Assembly (NCBI GenBank): GCA_902621205.1 | Contig: CACNLH010000005.1 | Location: forward strand, 42,872-106,871 | Source of the DNA: an uncultured Alphaproteobacteria bacterium | GTDB lineage: Bacteria; Pseudomonadota; Alphaproteobacteria; HIMB59 | Direction of reading: 5' to 3' | Length of the DNA stretch: 64,000 nt | Shown here: positions 1-8,850 of the stretch, one piece after another | How positions within the stretch are numbered: position 1 is the stretch's first letter | Layout: each line of letters opens with the position of its first letter | The notes under the pieces: model-generated | Database searches by the model: none | Seen by the model: the letters and a program-made list of their open reading frames with translations, nothing else | What the model was told of the DNA's origin: nothing | Program-made: the position numbers and the translations under genes

Positions 1-2
1 TT

Positions 3-311
3 AAAGTTAGAAAAGGTATGCCAGTAGGACTTTCTGTTACCCTCAGGAAAAATATGATGATGGAGTTTTACGATAGACTTGTAAATATTGCCATGCCTCG
101 TATTAAAGACTTCAGAGGTTATAACAAAAAGTCATTTGATGGTCATGGTAACATTACCATAGGTATTAAAGATCATATTATTTTTCCTGAAATTAGTGTT
201 GAAAATGTTGAAAACATTTTTGGTTTTGATATCACTATTGCCACTTCTGCAAATAATGACAAAGAGGGGTATGAACTTTTAAAATTAATGAACTTTCCAT
301 TTCTGAATTAA
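3..311 (+). CDS. rplE: 50S ribosomal protein L5, C-terminal part (start outside window)
   Basis: L5 binds 5S rRNA and contacts the P-site tRNA in the large subunit. The reading frame is open from base 3, so the N-terminal part of this roughly 180-residue protein lies upstream of the window. The visible part has the L5 signatures [15 protein letters not shown] and IIFPEI, and ends in a phenylalanine-rich tail as bacterial L5 does. It is followed 2 bp later by rpsN in the usual spc order L5-S14-S8-L6. An internal ATG at 18 is not the true start. Confidence 0.97.
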   Translation, partial: KVRKGMPVGLSVTLRKNMMMEFYDRLVNIAMPRIKDFRGYNKKSFDGHGNITIGIKDHIIFPEISVENVENIFGFDITIATSANNDKEGYELLKLMNFPFLN

Positions 312-313
312 CC

Positions 314-619
314 ATGGCAAAACAAAGCGCAATACAAAAAAATATAAATAGAAAAGTACTGATTGATAGACTCAGTGAAAAAAGAAAAAAATTAAAAAGC
401 CTTTTATCCAACAAAAATTTACCATTTGAAGAAAGAGTAAAAATACAAATGAAACTTGAGTCCTTACCTAGAAATTCATCAAGAATAAGGTACCGAAATA
501 GATGTTTCCTATCTGGTAGGCCTCGTGGTGTTTATAGTAAATTTAATTTATCTAGAATAGCTATCAGAGATATGGCTGGTAAGGGTCAAATACCTGGTTT
601 AACGAAAGCGAGTTGGTAG
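314..619 (+). CDS. rpsN: 30S ribosomal protein S14
   Basis: S14 is a late-assembling head protein of the small subunit. At 101 residues it is the long, zinc-free form: the CxxC pairs of the short zinc form are absent, and the C-terminal half carries the family pattern [14 protein letters not shown] and [19 protein letters not shown]. It starts 2 bp after rplE and stops 1 bp before rpsH, so it is surely cotranscribed in the spc operon. Confidence 0.98.
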   Translation: MAKQSAIQKNINRKVLIDRLSEKRKKLKSLLSNKNLPFEERVKIQMKLESLPRNSSRIRYRNRCFLSGRPRGVYSKFNLSRIAIRDMAGKGQIPGLTKASW

Positions 620-620
620 T

Positions 621-1007
621 ATGAGTGACACGCTAGCAGATATGATTACAAGAATAAGAAATGGCCAAAAAGCCAATAAAGTCAAAGTTAAAGCAATATT
701 TTCAAAATTAAATATTAACGTTTGTGATGTGCTCAAAAAAGAGGGTTATATTGACAACTTTGAAATTTTAGGTGATACAAAAAAAGATATTTCAATTACA
801 CTTAAATATTACAAAGGCTCACCGTTAATTAACAAAATTGAAAAGATTACAAAACAAGGTTGTAGAGTTTATAGTTCTGTAGATGAAATTCCTAAGACAA
901 TTGGAGGTTTAGGTACTACAATTTTATCAACCTCAAAGGGCGTGATGTCTGACTCTGATGCAAGGGAAAAAAAAGTAGGAGGGGAAGTGCTAATAAGCGT
1001 TTTCTAG
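621..1007 (+). CDS. rpsH: 30S ribosomal protein S8
   Basis: S8 binds the central domain of 16S rRNA and, in enterobacteria, represses translation of its own operon. The start (DTLADMITRIRNGQ) and the C-terminal rRNA-binding segment (GLGTTILSTSKGVMSD, then GGEVL) are typical, and 128 residues is the normal length. The gene sits 1 bp after rpsN and 3 bp before rplF. Whether S8 autoregulation exists here cannot be seen from this sequence. Confidence 0.98.
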   Translation: MSDTLADMITRIRNGQKANKVKVKAIFSKLNINVCDVLKKEGYIDNFEILGDTKKDISITLKYYKGSPLINKIEKITKQGCRVYSSVDEIPKTIGGLGTTILSTSKGVMSDSDAREKKVGGEVLISVF

Positions 1008-1010
1008 AAT

Positions 1011-1526
1011 ATGTCAAGACTAGCAAGAAACCCTATTAGTATTCCTGAAGATATAAAAGTTTCTATGACAGAAAATGAAATTAATTTTGAAGGAAAGCTT
1101 GGAAAATCATCAACTGTTCTTCCTGTTGGAATTAAGGTTGATCATAAAGATAATCTTTTACATTTCTCTGGAGAAAATAAAGCACTCCTTGGAACCATTT
1201 ATGCAAATGTTAAAAATGAAATTATCGGTAATACAAAAGGTTTTGAAAAAAGACTTGAATTAATTGGAACTGGATATAAAGCTAATGTATCTGGTAAAAA
1301 GCTTGTCTTATCACTAGGTTTTAGTCATGATATTAACTTTGAAATACCTGAGGGTATTTCTATAAAAGTTGAAAAAAATATTGTAGTAGTTACTGGAACT
1401 AGTAAACAACTTGTTGGTCAAGTAGCAGCTGAAATCAAGTCATTTAGAAAACCAGAGCCTTACAAAGGTAAAGGTGTCAGATATGAAGGTGAAAGAATTT
1501 ATAGAAAAGAAGGCAAGAAAAAGTAA
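1011..1526 (+). CDS. rplF: 50S ribosomal protein L6
   Basis: L6 lies at the base of the L7/L12 stalk near the factor-binding site. The 171-residue protein has the two L6 repeats; the second ends in the diagnostic segment containing FRKPEPYKGKGVRYEGE, followed by a lysine-rich tail. Its TAA shares a base with the ATG of rplR (TAATG), which implies translational coupling inside the spc operon. Confidence 0.98.
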   Translation: MSRLARNPISIPEDIKVSMTENEINFEGKLGKSSTVLPVGIKVDHKDNLLHFSGENKALLGTIYANVKNEIIGNTKGFEKRLELIGTGYKANVSGKKLVLSLGFSHDINFEIPEGISIKVEKNIVVVTGTSKQLVGQVAAEIKSFRKPEPYKGKGVRYEGERIYRKEGKKK

Positions 1527-1873
1527 TGAATAAAGATAAAATTAGAGCTAACCGTAGAAAACTTAGAGTTAGAAAAAAATTGAATGATATAAAAAAACAT
1601 AAACTTTTAGTATTTCGATCCTCTAAACATATATACGCTTCTGTGCTATCTGAGAACAATGACAAAACACTATGTTCATTCTCATCAGTTAAATTAGAGA
1701 AAGCTGAGGGGCAAAAAAAAGTTGATATAGCTAAAATTGTTGGTTCAAAAATTGCAGAGCTAGCTATAGAAAAAGGTATAAAAGAAGTCAAATTTGATAA
1801 AGGATCATATAAGTATCATGGAAGGCTTAAAGTATTAGCTGATGCAGCAAGAGAAAAGGGTTTATCGTTTTAA
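1526..1873 (+). CDS. rplR: 50S ribosomal protein L18
   Basis: L18 binds 5S rRNA together with L5. The 115-residue product has a basic N-terminus ([13 protein letters not shown]), the [11 protein letters not shown] strand and a C-terminal [27 protein letters not shown] end cut here to its key words GSYKYHGR and [10 protein letters not shown]. It overlaps its neighbours by one base at each end, so L6, L18 and S5 are coupled in translation. Confidence 0.98.
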   Translation: MNKDKIRANRRKLRVRKKLNDIKKHKLLVFRSSKHIYASVLSENNDKTLCSFSSVKLEKAEGQKKVDIAKIVGSKIAELAIEKGIKEVKFDKGSYKYHGRLKVLADAAREKGLSF

Positions 1874-2385
1874 TGTTAGATAGCAATTCAAATAAAGAAT
1901 TAATAGAAAAGCTTATTTCAGTTAGAAGAGTATCTAAAGTTGTCAAAGGTGGAAGAAGATTTGGTTTCGCTGCACTTGTTGTAAGTGGTGATGGACAAGG
2001 TAGAGTTGGTTTTGGATCAGGTAAAGCTAAAGAAGTTCCTGAGGCAATCAGAAAAGCATCTGAAGAAGCTAAGAAAACTATGGTTAGAATTCCTTTAAGA
2101 GAGGGTAGAACTATTCACCATGATGTAAAAGCCAAATTTTCCTCAAGTACAGTAATTTTAAGATCCGCTCCAAAAGGAACAGGTATAATATCTGGTGGTC
2201 CATCTAGAGCTATTTTTGAGGCATTGGGCATTTCGGATGTTGTATCTAAAGCTATTGGAACGAAAAATCCACACAATATTGTTCGATCAACTATTAAAGC
2301 ATTAAAAAGTATTAATACACCAAAATCAGTGTCTGCTAGAAGAAGTATAGAGATAAATTCCGTTATCAGTAAAAGAGAGAATTAA
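1873..2385 (+). CDS. rpsE: 30S ribosomal protein S5
   Basis: S5 acts in decoding fidelity and in mRNA helicase activity at the entry channel. The N-terminal double-stranded RNA-binding part ([28 protein letters not shown]) and the C-terminal domain ([25 protein letters not shown]) are both present at normal length, 170 residues. After its stop only 2 bp separate it from rplO: the L30 gene (rpmD) that often lies here is missing. Confidence 0.98.
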   Translation: MLDSNSNKELIEKLISVRRVSKVVKGGRRFGFAALVVSGDGQGRVGFGSGKAKEVPEAIRKASEEAKKTMVRIPLREGRTIHHDVKAKFSSSTVILRSAPKGTGIISGGPSRAIFEALGISDVVSKAIGTKNPHNIVRSTIKALKSINTPKSVSARRSIEINSVISKREN

Positions 2386-2387
2386 AT

Positions 2388-2822
2388 ATGATCAATAAAA
2401 TTTCAAAACAACGCCAAACAAATAGAAAAAGAAAAGGTAAAGGAATTGGCTCTGGATTAGGAAAAACAGCTGGTAGGGGCCACAAAGGTCAAAAATCAAG
2501 GTCAGGTGTTGCTGTTAGAAATTTTGAGGGTGGTCAAATGCCTATTTATAGAAAAACTCCAAAAAGAGGTTTTAATTCATTAAAAAAAATAAATCCTAAA
2601 TCTTTAACTTTGTCTTTAGTAAGTTTTAATAAGTTTAAAGAAAATTCTTTAATTGATAATAATTTTCTAATACAAGAGGGTTTCTTAAAAAAGAAAGATC
2701 ATAAAAAATCTATTAAATTAATCGACTCAATTCAGTTTAAAAACAAGCTTCAATTTAAAAATTTTAAGGTTACTTCTGGTGCCAAAAAAAGGATAGAAGA
2801 ACTAGGTGGTTCTACATCATAA
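2388..2822 (+). CDS. rplO: 50S ribosomal protein L15
   Basis: L15 is an early-binding organiser of the large subunit. The glycine- and arginine-rich front ([20 protein letters not shown], about residues 22-41) and the middle motif [17 protein letters not shown] identify it. The C-terminal globular half is lysine-rich and less conserved, as expected in an AT-rich genome. The gene is 9 bp ahead of secY, the usual spc arrangement. Confidence 0.97.
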   Translation: MINKISKQRQTNRKRKGKGIGSGLGKTAGRGHKGQKSRSGVAVRNFEGGQMPIYRKTPKRGFNSLKKINPKSLTLSLVSFNKFKENSLIDNNFLIQEGFLKKKDHKKSIKLIDSIQFKNKLQFKNFKVTSGAKKRIEELGGSTS

Positions 2823-2831
2823 TTTTAGATT

Positions 2832-4160
2832 ATGAATATAAAAGTACCAAATATTGACTATAGCGAAGCAATAAAAAGCTCAGGCTTATTTAAAAAATTA
2901 GGTTTTGTTTTATTTGCAATTGCTGTTTATCGTCTTGGAACTTATATTCCTGTCCCTGGTATTAACTCAGCTGTTTTAGAACAAATATTTGAACAACATC
3001 GTGGAGGAATTTTAGGAATATTTGATATGTTTTCAGGTGGCGCCTTAATGCGTATGTCTATATTTACACTTGGTGTTATGCCTTATATTTCTGCATCTAT
3101 TATAATGACTTTAATGCAATCGTCATTTGATAGCTTAAAGGCCCTTAAAGAACAGGGCACACAGGGAAGAAAAAAAATTCAACAATACACTAGGTACCTA
3201 ACAATAGTTTTGGGACTTTTCCAAAGTTATGGTATTTCAAATGGCATACTAAATTTATCAGATACAGTTGATCCCACTTTAGGTAGTGTAGCTTTTTTTC
3301 AGATTTCTGCTGTAATTACTATGACATCTGGAACCATATTTCTAATGTGGTTGGGTGAACAGATAACTGAAAATGGTTTTGGAAGTGGAATTTCAATTAT
3401 TATTTTCTCAGGCATTGTAGCTAATCTTCCCTTTGCTATTTTCAATACATTTGAGCTTGGAAGAACTGGCGCTTTATCAGCTATCGCAATTATATCAATA
3501 ATTTTTCTACTTCTTATACTAATAGTAGTAATTGTATTTATAGAAAGGGCCCAAAGAAGATTATTAGTTCAATATCCTAAACGCCAAGTTGGAAATAAGG
3601 TATTTGGGGGTCAATCTTCTTATCTACCTATAAAAATAAATATCTCTGGTGTTATTCCTGCTATTTTTGCATCATCCTTACTACTATTCCCTAATACTAT
3701 TTCCAATTTCTCGCCTGAAAGTTCAGGCTTCTTGTCCAGTTTAGGATTTTACCTATCTCATGGAAAGCCACTTTATATGGCCTTTTTCTTTGGTCTGATT
3801 GTTTTTTTTGCATTCTTTTATACTAGTATTGTTTTCAACCCTAAAGAACAGGCAGAAAACTTAAGAAATAATGGAGGTTTTGTTTTAGGTTACAGACCTG
3901 GTGAGCAAACAGCTACATACTTAGAACATGTGATATATCGACTAACTTTTGTAGGTGCTATCTATTTAGGTTTAATTGCCTTAATACCTGAATTTTTGAT
4001 TGCTAGACTCTCAGTTCCTTTTTATTTAGGAGGAACCAGTCTTTTGATAGTTGTTATTGTGGCAATGGATTTCTTTTCGCAGATTCAAACACAATTATTT
4101 TCATCTCAATATGAAAAATTGTTAAGTAAAAATAAAATTTATAAAAGTAAATGGTTATAG
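2832..4160 (+). CDS. secY: Preprotein translocase channel subunit SecY
   Basis: SecY forms the inner-membrane channel for unfolded secreted proteins and for membrane-protein insertion, with SecE and SecG. The 442-residue product shows about ten hydrophobic segments and family motifs such as YRLGTYIPVPGI near the N-terminus, GIFDMFSGGAL (plug region), LWLGEQITENGFGSG-like text in the middle and FNPKEQAENLRNNGGFV near the end. Its last 10 bp overlap adk. Confidence 0.98.
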   Translation: MNIKVPNIDYSEAIKSSGLFKKLGFVLFAIAVYRLGTYIPVPGINSAVLEQIFEQHRGGILGIFDMFSGGALMRMSIFTLGVMPYISASIIMTLMQSSFDSLKALKEQGTQGRKKIQQYTRYLTIVLGLFQSYGISNGILNLSDTVDPTLGSVAFFQISAVITMTSGTIFLMWLGEQITENGFGSGISIIIFSGIVANLPFAIFNTFELGRTGALSAIAIISIIFLLLILIVVIVFIERAQRRLLVQYPKRQVGNKVFGGQSSYLPIKINISGVIPAIFASSLLLFPNTISNFSPESSGFLSSLGFYLSHGKPLYMAFFFGLIVFFAFFYTSIVFNPKEQAENLRNNGGFVLGYRPGEQTATYLEHVIYRLTFVGAIYLGLIALIPEFLIARLSVPFYLGGTSLLIVVIVAMDFFSQIQTQLFSSQYEKLLSKNKIYKSKWL

Positions 4161-4705
4161 TATTTATCGGCCCTCCTGGTTGTGGTAAGGGCACGCAAGC
4201 AAACATTTTAAAAGAAAGTATTTTACCTGACTTGAACATATTAACTGTTAGTTCTCTTTTAAAAGAGAAATCTCAAGATGAGAGTATTTTAGGAAAAGAT
4301 ATTAAAAATAAAATGGATAATGGTGACTTAATTGAGGATACAATTGTGATTTCTGTGTTAAAAGAAAAAGTAAACACTTTGTTAAACGAGCAGATTTTGA
4401 TCGATGGCTTTCCTAGAAGCTCAATTCAAGCTGACTCACTTCTTGAAATATTTGAGAACAAAGATTTAAGTATTATTAATTTTGATGTTGATGATGAACA
4501 ACTTCTTCAGAGAATTAAAAAAAGGTCTATGGAAGAGTCTAGAGCAGATGATAGTTTTTTTGAAAAAAGACTGCAAATTTATAAAAAATCTCACTTAGAA
4601 ATATTAAATTCACTTAAAAAAAATTATTCAGTTATTGACATACAAGCTAATGATGAAATTAGCTCTGTAACTGCTAAAATCGTTGAAAAACTTGGGTTAA
4701 ATTAA
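4151..4705 (+). CDS. adk: Adenylate kinase, short form
   Basis: Catalyses ATP + AMP to 2 ADP. The P-loop GPPGCGKGT is at residues 7-15 and the AMP-site text DGFPRS follows near residue 83. At 184 residues it lacks the roughly 30-residue LID insertion of the 214-residue enzymes: only a short linker separates RIKKR from the ADDSFFEKRL arginine segment. The start ATG lies inside the end of secY, a frequent secY-adk pairing that couples the two. Confidence 0.95.
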   Translation: MVIVFIGPPGCGKGTQANILKESILPDLNILTVSSLLKEKSQDESILGKDIKNKMDNGDLIEDTIVISVLKEKVNTLLNEQILIDGFPRSSIQADSLLEIFENKDLSIINFDVDDEQLLQRIKKRSMEESRADDSFFEKRLQIYKKSHLEILNSLKKNYSVIDIQANDEISSVTAKIVEKLGLN

Positions 4706-4716
4706 GGTAATTTATA

Positions 4717-4745
4717 TTGACTTTTAAATACTTTTTTAATAATTT
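4717..4745 (+). promoter_or_regulatory. Candidate promoter for rpsM-rpsK-rpoA-rplQ
   Basis: The 61-bp gap between adk and rpsM holds TTGACT (4717-4722) and, 17 bp later, TAATTT (4740-4745), with TAATAA at 4737-4742 as an alternative -10. This is a fair sigma-70-type pair in one of the few real gaps of the ribosomal block. AT-rich sequence makes chance matches common, so it is only a candidate. Confidence 0.35.
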
Positions 4746-4766
4746 CACCAATTCAGGAGATCTCAA

Positions 4767-5144
4767 TTGGCAAGAATAGCAGGTGTAAATTTACCAGTGG
4801 ATAAAAGAGCATTAGTCTCTCTAACCTATATTCATGGAATAGGCCCTAAGTACGCTATGGATATTTTAAAAGCAAATAGTTTAGATCCAACTAAAAGGAT
4901 AAAAGATTTCTCTGAGGATGAAATCTCTAAAATAAGAAAATCAATAGATGAAAGTTATACTGTAGAAGGTGATCTAAGAAGATTAGTATCACAAAATATC
5001 AAAAGACTAAAAGATTTAGGATGTTATCGTGGTTTAAGGCACCGAAAACAACTTCCTACTAGAGGCCAAAGAACTCATACAAACGCTAGAACTAGAAAAG
5101 GTAAAGCTGTAGCTATAGCAGGGAAGAAAAAAGTAACAAAATAA
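4767..5144 (+). CDS. rpsM: 30S ribosomal protein S13
   Basis: S13 contacts both subunits in the head region and the P-site tRNA. The 125-residue protein begins ARIAGVNLP after the initiator, contains YIHGIG and ends with [20 protein letters not shown] and a basic tail. The start codon is TTG at 4767; a strong AGGAGA (4755-4760) 6 bp upstream decides it, and the family N-terminus begins exactly there. It heads the S13-S11-alpha-L17 group. Confidence 0.97.
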   Translation: MARIAGVNLPVDKRALVSLTYIHGIGPKYAMDILKANSLDPTKRIKDFSEDEISKIRKSIDESYTVEGDLRRLVSQNIKRLKDLGCYRGLRHRKQLPTRGQRTHTNARTRKGKAVAIAGKKKVTK

Positions 5145-5145
5145 A

Positions 5146-5544
5146 ATGGCAAAAAACGAAAAAAAGATCTCTGAAAAAAAAAAACAAAAAAAAAACTTTG
5201 GACAAAACGGTGTGGTTCATATCAAAAGTTCTTTTAACAACACTATTGTAACAATTTCTGATATTAGTGGAAATGCAGTATCTTGGTCATCAAGCGGTTC
5301 TATGGGATTTAGGGGATCAAAAAAATCTACACCTTATGCTGCTCAAATTGCAACTGATGCAGCTGGAAAGAAAGCATATGATATTGGATTGAGAAAACTT
5401 GATGTTCTTATGAAAGGTCCTGGATCTGGTAGAGAGTCTGCTTTAAGAGCTCTGCAAAATATAGGATTTATTATTAATAATATTAAAGATGTTACACCGC
5501 TTCCACATAATGGATGCAGACCTAAAAAGAAAAGAAGAGTTTAA
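5146..5544 (+). CDS. rpsK: 30S ribosomal protein S11
   Basis: S11 forms part of the platform that holds the Shine-Dalgarno helix. The first 20 or so residues are an unusually lysine-rich extension; the conserved body follows with [29 protein letters not shown] and the C-terminal [13 protein letters not shown]. Length is 132 residues. It lies 1 bp after rpsM and 23 bp before rpoA. Confidence 0.98.
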   Translation: MAKNEKKISEKKKQKKNFGQNGVVHIKSSFNNTIVTISDISGNAVSWSSSGSMGFRGSKKSTPYAAQIATDAAGKKAYDIGLRKLDVLMKGPGSGRESALRALQNIGFIINNIKDVTPLPHNGCRPKKKRRV

Positions 5545-5567
5545 ACGATAATTTATAGGAGTAAAAA

Positions 5568-6596
5568 GTGATAGAGAATAATTGGATAACTTTGGTCAAA
5601 CCCAACAAAGTTGACTATAAGATAAGTGACAATAAAAAATTTGGTACTGTTGTCATCGAACCTCTGGAAAAAGGTTTTGGTACGACACTAGGTAATGCCC
5701 TAAGAAGAGTACTTTTATCTTCATTACAAGGCACAGCTATTTCATCAATTAAAATTAATGGTGTGCTTCATGAATTTTCGACTATAGAAGGAGTAAGAGA
5801 AGATGTGACTGATATCATCATGAATCTTAAAAATGTTACTTTCAATTCTAAAAGTAACCACTCCCAAAAATTAAGTTTAAATATAAAAGGCCCAAAAGAG
5901 GTACTTTCCTCAGATTTTGAAGAAAACCCAGAAGTTGAAATTATTGATAAAGAAGCTGTTATTATGAATGTTGACTCTAATAGAGAAGTAAATTTAGAAA
6001 TATTCTTAGATGTTAATAAAGGTTATATATCTGCAGAAAAAAATAAAGATAATGAGAACAAAAGTGTCGGGCAAATTATGCTTGATGCAACTTACAGCCC
6101 TGTGAAAAGAGTCTCTTTTAACGTTGAAAATTCTCGAATTGGTCAAGATACTGAGTTTGATAAACTTATCTTAGATATTGAAACTAATGGAACCGTATCT
6201 CCAGATGATGCTGCTGCTTTAGCTGCAAGAATTCTTCAAGACCAACTTAAGCCTTTTATTAATTTTGAGGAACCTACAGAAGATGAAAGAAAAAAATTAC
6301 AATCCTCAAATGAACCACAGTTTAATAAGAACCTACTTAAGAAAGTTGATGAACTTGAGTTATCTGTTAGATCAGCCAATTGTTTAAAAAATGATAATAT
6401 TTTTTATATAGGAGATTTAGTCCAGAAAACTGAGGGAGAAATGCTAAGAACACCTAATTTTGGGAGAAAATCTCTAGATGAGATAAAGGAAGTACTATCT
6501 TCAATGAGCCTATCTATGGGAATGGACTTACCCGGGTGGCCACCAGAAAATATAGAAGAGCTATCAAAAAAATATGAAGATCCTTTTAAAGTATAA
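5568..6596 (+). CDS. rpoA: RNA polymerase alpha subunit
   Basis: The alpha dimer scaffolds RNA polymerase assembly, and its C-terminal domain reads UP elements and activators. The N-terminal domain ([20 protein letters not shown], about residues 33-52) and the alpha-CTD (residues about 255-315, with [13 protein letters not shown] and [12 protein letters not shown]) are complete in 342 residues. The start is GTG at 5568 with AGGAG at 5557-5561. Its TAA overlaps the ATG of rplQ by one base. Confidence 0.98.
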   Translation: MIENNWITLVKPNKVDYKISDNKKFGTVVIEPLEKGFGTTLGNALRRVLLSSLQGTAISSIKINGVLHEFSTIEGVREDVTDIIMNLKNVTFNSKSNHSQKLSLNIKGPKEVLSSDFEENPEVEIIDKEAVIMNVDSNREVNLEIFLDVNKGYISAEKNKDNENKSVGQIMLDATYSPVKRVSFNVENSRIGQDTEFDKLILDIETNGTVSPDDAAALAARILQDQLKPFINFEEPTEDERKKLQSSNEPQFNKNLLKKVDELELSVRSANCLKNDNIFYIGDLVQKTEGEMLRTPNFGRKSLDEIKEVLSSMSLSMGMDLPGWPPENIEELSKKYEDPFKV

Positions 6597-6952
6597 TGAA
6601 ACACGGACTTAAACAACGAAAGTTAAATAGAACTTCTTCACATAGATTGGCTTTGTTAAAAAATTTATCTATTAGTCTCATTAAGCACGAGACTATTACT
6701 ACAACTACTGAAAAAGCAAAAGAGCTAAGACCTTTTATCGAGAAATTAGTTACAAAAGCTAAAAATGATAACCTAAGTAATAGAAAATATATATTAGCCA
6801 AGCTTTTTAATAATAAGGAAGCATGTCAAAAATTATTTTCTGAAATTTCTAAAGAGCAAAAAAATAGAAATGGTGGATACACTCGCATTATTAAAAAAGG
6901 CAACAGATTTGGTGATTTTGCTCACACAAGTATTATTCAGTTCGTAAAATAA
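6596..6952 (+). CDS. rplQ: 50S ribosomal protein L17
   Basis: L17 lies near the peptide exit tunnel. The front (RKLNRTSSHRLALLKNL) and middle (TTTEKAKELRPFIEKLVTKAK) match the family and the length, 118 residues, is normal for the core domain. It is coupled to rpoA through a one-base stop/start overlap and ends the ribosomal block; crcB follows after 6 bp. Confidence 0.98.
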   Translation: MKHGLKQRKLNRTSSHRLALLKNLSISLIKHETITTTTEKAKELRPFIEKLVTKAKNDNLSNRKYILAKLFNNKEACQKLFSEISKEQKNRNGGYTRIIKKGNRFGDFAHTSIIQFVK

Positions 6953-6958
6953 AATTCT

Positions 6959-7315
6959 ATGTCATCTTATTTAGCACTCGTTATAGGTGCTATATTAGGA
7001 TCAAGCCTTCGTTACTTCTTCAATATTTTAAACTTCACTTTTTTAGGGTTACCCACAGCAACAATATTAGTAAATATCATTGGATCTGCTATGGCAGGTT
7101 ATTTTTTAAATAAATTTAATGGTGCACTATATATATTTGTTTATGTCGGTTTTTTTGGCAGTTTTACTACTCTTTCTTCCTTCAATATTGAACTATTTTC
7201 ATTAGTTTCTGATAAATCTTTTATCAAAGCATTAATATATTTTTCTTTTAACATTTTTATATCTTTTATTTTCTTTTATTTATTTCATATGATTAGTCTC
7301 AGATTTGCAAATTAA
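6959..7315 (+). CDS. crcB: Fluoride channel FluC (CrcB)
   Basis: CrcB/FluC proteins form dual-topology dimers that export fluoride. The 118-residue product has four membrane segments and the family words GAILGSSLRYF near the N-terminus, TILVNIIGSAMAGYF (with the conserved Asn) and GFFGSFTTLSSF, the segment that carries the pore phenylalanines and central sodium site. It follows rplQ by only 6 bp, so there is no room for a fluoride riboswitch and expression probably depends on the ribosomal operon. Confidence 0.93.
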   Translation: MSSYLALVIGAILGSSLRYFFNILNFTFLGLPTATILVNIIGSAMAGYFLNKFNGALYIFVYVGFFGSFTTLSSFNIELFSLVSDKSFIKALIYFSFNIFISFIFFYLFHMISLRFAN

Positions 7316-8117
7316 GATAGATCAAAGTTATAAGAGATTAGATAAGTTTTTATTTCAATATTTTGAGTCTATACCTTTATCTTTGTTACAAAGATTAATT
7401 AGAAAATACAAAATAAAAATTAATAACAAAAAATCTAAAGCTAATTCACCATTAATAAAAGGTGATGTTGTATATATATATTATAAATTTGAGATCAATA
7501 ATGAGTTATCAAATACTATTGTACTAAATAAAGATAAAAAAAAAATTTTTAAAGATCATATAATATTTCAAAACGATGATTTTATAGTTATCAACAAAAT
7601 TGATGGATATTCTGTTCAAAGAGGATCTAAAGTATTTATTTCATTAAAAGATATATATGAAAATGTAATAAAACATAAATTATATATAGTTCACAGATTA
7701 GACAAAGACACCTCAGGGGTAATGCTTTTTGCAAAAAATAGAATTACTGCAAGTAAAATCTCATCGTTATTTTTAAATAATCAAATCAAAAAATTCTATA
7801 TTTCAGTAACTAATAATAAATTTAACAAAAATACTGATACTTTGATTAACTATAATTCTGATAAGAAGAAACTAAAACTAGCTTACAGAAAAATTCAATT
7901 AGGTAATTATAAAAATTGTTATTTGATTAAATTATTTACAGGAAAAAAACATCAAATCAGACTTCAATTCTACCTTAATAAAAATCCTATAATTGGTGAT
8001 AAAAAGTTTTCTGGCATTGAATTTAATAAACTTCTTCTTTGTTCTTATAAAATTATTTTTAAACTAGATGAGAAATTTTATAAATTTAAAATAAACCCTA
8101 ATAAAATACTTTCATGA
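7305..8117 (+). CDS. RluC/RluD-family 23S rRNA pseudouridine synthase
   Basis: Isomerises uridines in large-subunit rRNA. An S4 RNA-binding domain (about residues 5-60) precedes the catalytic domain, whose HRLDKDTSG motif at 130-138 holds the catalytic Asp133; a KKHQIRLQ segment lies near residue 220. At 270 residues it is short for RluC. The apparent start is TTG at 7305, inside the end of crcB. The family is certain; the specific target uridines are not. Confidence 0.9.
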   Translation: MQIKIDQSYKRLDKFLFQYFESIPLSLLQRLIRKYKIKINNKKSKANSPLIKGDVVYIYYKFEINNELSNTIVLNKDKKKIFKDHIIFQNDDFIVINKIDGYSVQRGSKVFISLKDIYENVIKHKLYIVHRLDKDTSGVMLFAKNRITASKISSLFLNNQIKKFYISVTNNKFNKNTDTLINYNSDKKKLKLAYRKIQLGNYKNCYLIKLFTGKKHQIRLQFYLNKNPIIGDKKFSGIEFNKLLLCSYKIIFKLDEKFYKFKINPNKILS

Positions 8118-8724
8118 ATTCTTCTTTAAGATCTTGATATATTTTTCCTTTATTATATTTTATTTTTAGTTCTTTTAAGCTACTTATATCTTTGGAATTA
8201 AGACCACAAGGATCGATTTTTTGAAAATTATCTAAATCAAGATCAAAATTAATTGATAACCCATGATGAATGATGCCCTTAGAGTATCTTAGACCTATAA
8301 ATATTATTTTTTTTAATTCATTATTATTTTCAACCCACAAACCTCTATTTTTTTCTTTTTTTCTAAAAAGTTTAATATCATTTCTTTTGAATGCTTTTAT
8401 ACATATGTCTTCTAATGAATTTATGTAATCTATAATATTCTTTTTTCTTTTTTTTAAATTAATTAAAGGATAAATTACTAATTGGCCGGGGCCGTGAAAA
8501 GTGATTTTACCACCTCTATTAACTTTAATTACTGGAATCTTATTTATTTTATTTATTTTAAATTCTTTAGGAGTAGAGCTTCCTGCAGTAAAGACATTTT
8601 GATGTTCTAAGAACCATATTTCCTCTTCTTTTATATTTTCATACATTTTTTGAATATGTTTATTCATTAATTTTGTAATTTCTTGATATTTTTTTTGCCC
8701 TTTTAGTTGTTTTATTTCAATCAT
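8098..8724 (-). CDS. lipB: Octanoyl-[ACP]:protein octanoyltransferase LipB
   Basis: Transfers octanoate from acyl carrier protein to lipoyl domains, the first step of lipoate assembly. It has RGGKITFHGPGQL at 70-82, the acyl-acceptor lysine candidate Lys139 before IIFIG, HHGLSIN near 153, and the DPCGL motif with catalytic Cys173. The 208-residue length fits. It converges on the pseudouridine synthase with a 20-bp overlap and is divergent from the tRNA-Leu gene. Confidence 0.94.
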   Translation of the reverse strand: MIEIKQLKGQKKYQEITKLMNKHIQKMYENIKEEEIWFLEHQNVFTAGSSTPKEFKINKINKIPVIKVNRGGKITFHGPGQLVIYPLINLKKRKKNIIDYINSLEDICIKAFKRNDIKLFRKKEKNRGLWVENNNELKKIIFIGLRYSKGIIHHGLSINFDLDLDNFQKIDPCGLNSKDISSLKELKIKYNKGKIYQDLKEEFMKVFY

Positions 8725-8748
8725 TCTTTATTAATTAATCTATTAATT

Positions 8749-8836
8749 GCGGACGTGGCGGAACTGGTAGACGCGCAGCGTTGAGGTCGCTGTGGGATCA
8801 AATCCTGTGGAAGTTCGAGTCTTCTCGTCCGCACCA
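8749..8836 (+). tRNA. tRNA-Leu (anticodon GAG)
   Basis: The 7-bp acceptor stem GCGGACG (8749-8755) pairs with CGTCCGC (8826-8832). The anticodon loop TTGAGGT lies between CAGCG and CGCTG, giving GAG at 8783-8785. A long variable arm, typical of class II tRNAs, separates this from the T arm with GTTCGAGTC. Discriminator A and CCA are encoded at 8833-8836. It lies 24 bp from the divergent lipB start and 14 bp before mgtE. Confidence 0.97.
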
Positions 8837-8850
8837 TATTTATAATATAA

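Noticed and set aside
1477..1791. Reverse-strand 104-codon frame across rplF and rplR
   Set aside because: It lies entirely on the opposite strand of two certain ribosomal protein genes and has no family features; it is a shadow frame.
6953..6958. Fluoride riboswitch for crcB
   Set aside because: Only 6 bp separate rplQ and crcB; a crcB-motif riboswitch of 50 or more bases does not fit, and no such structure was seen in the end of rplQ.
8837..8850. Magnesium-sensing M-box riboswitch before mgtE
   Set aside because: Only 14 bp lie between the tRNA-Leu gene and mgtE, far too short.
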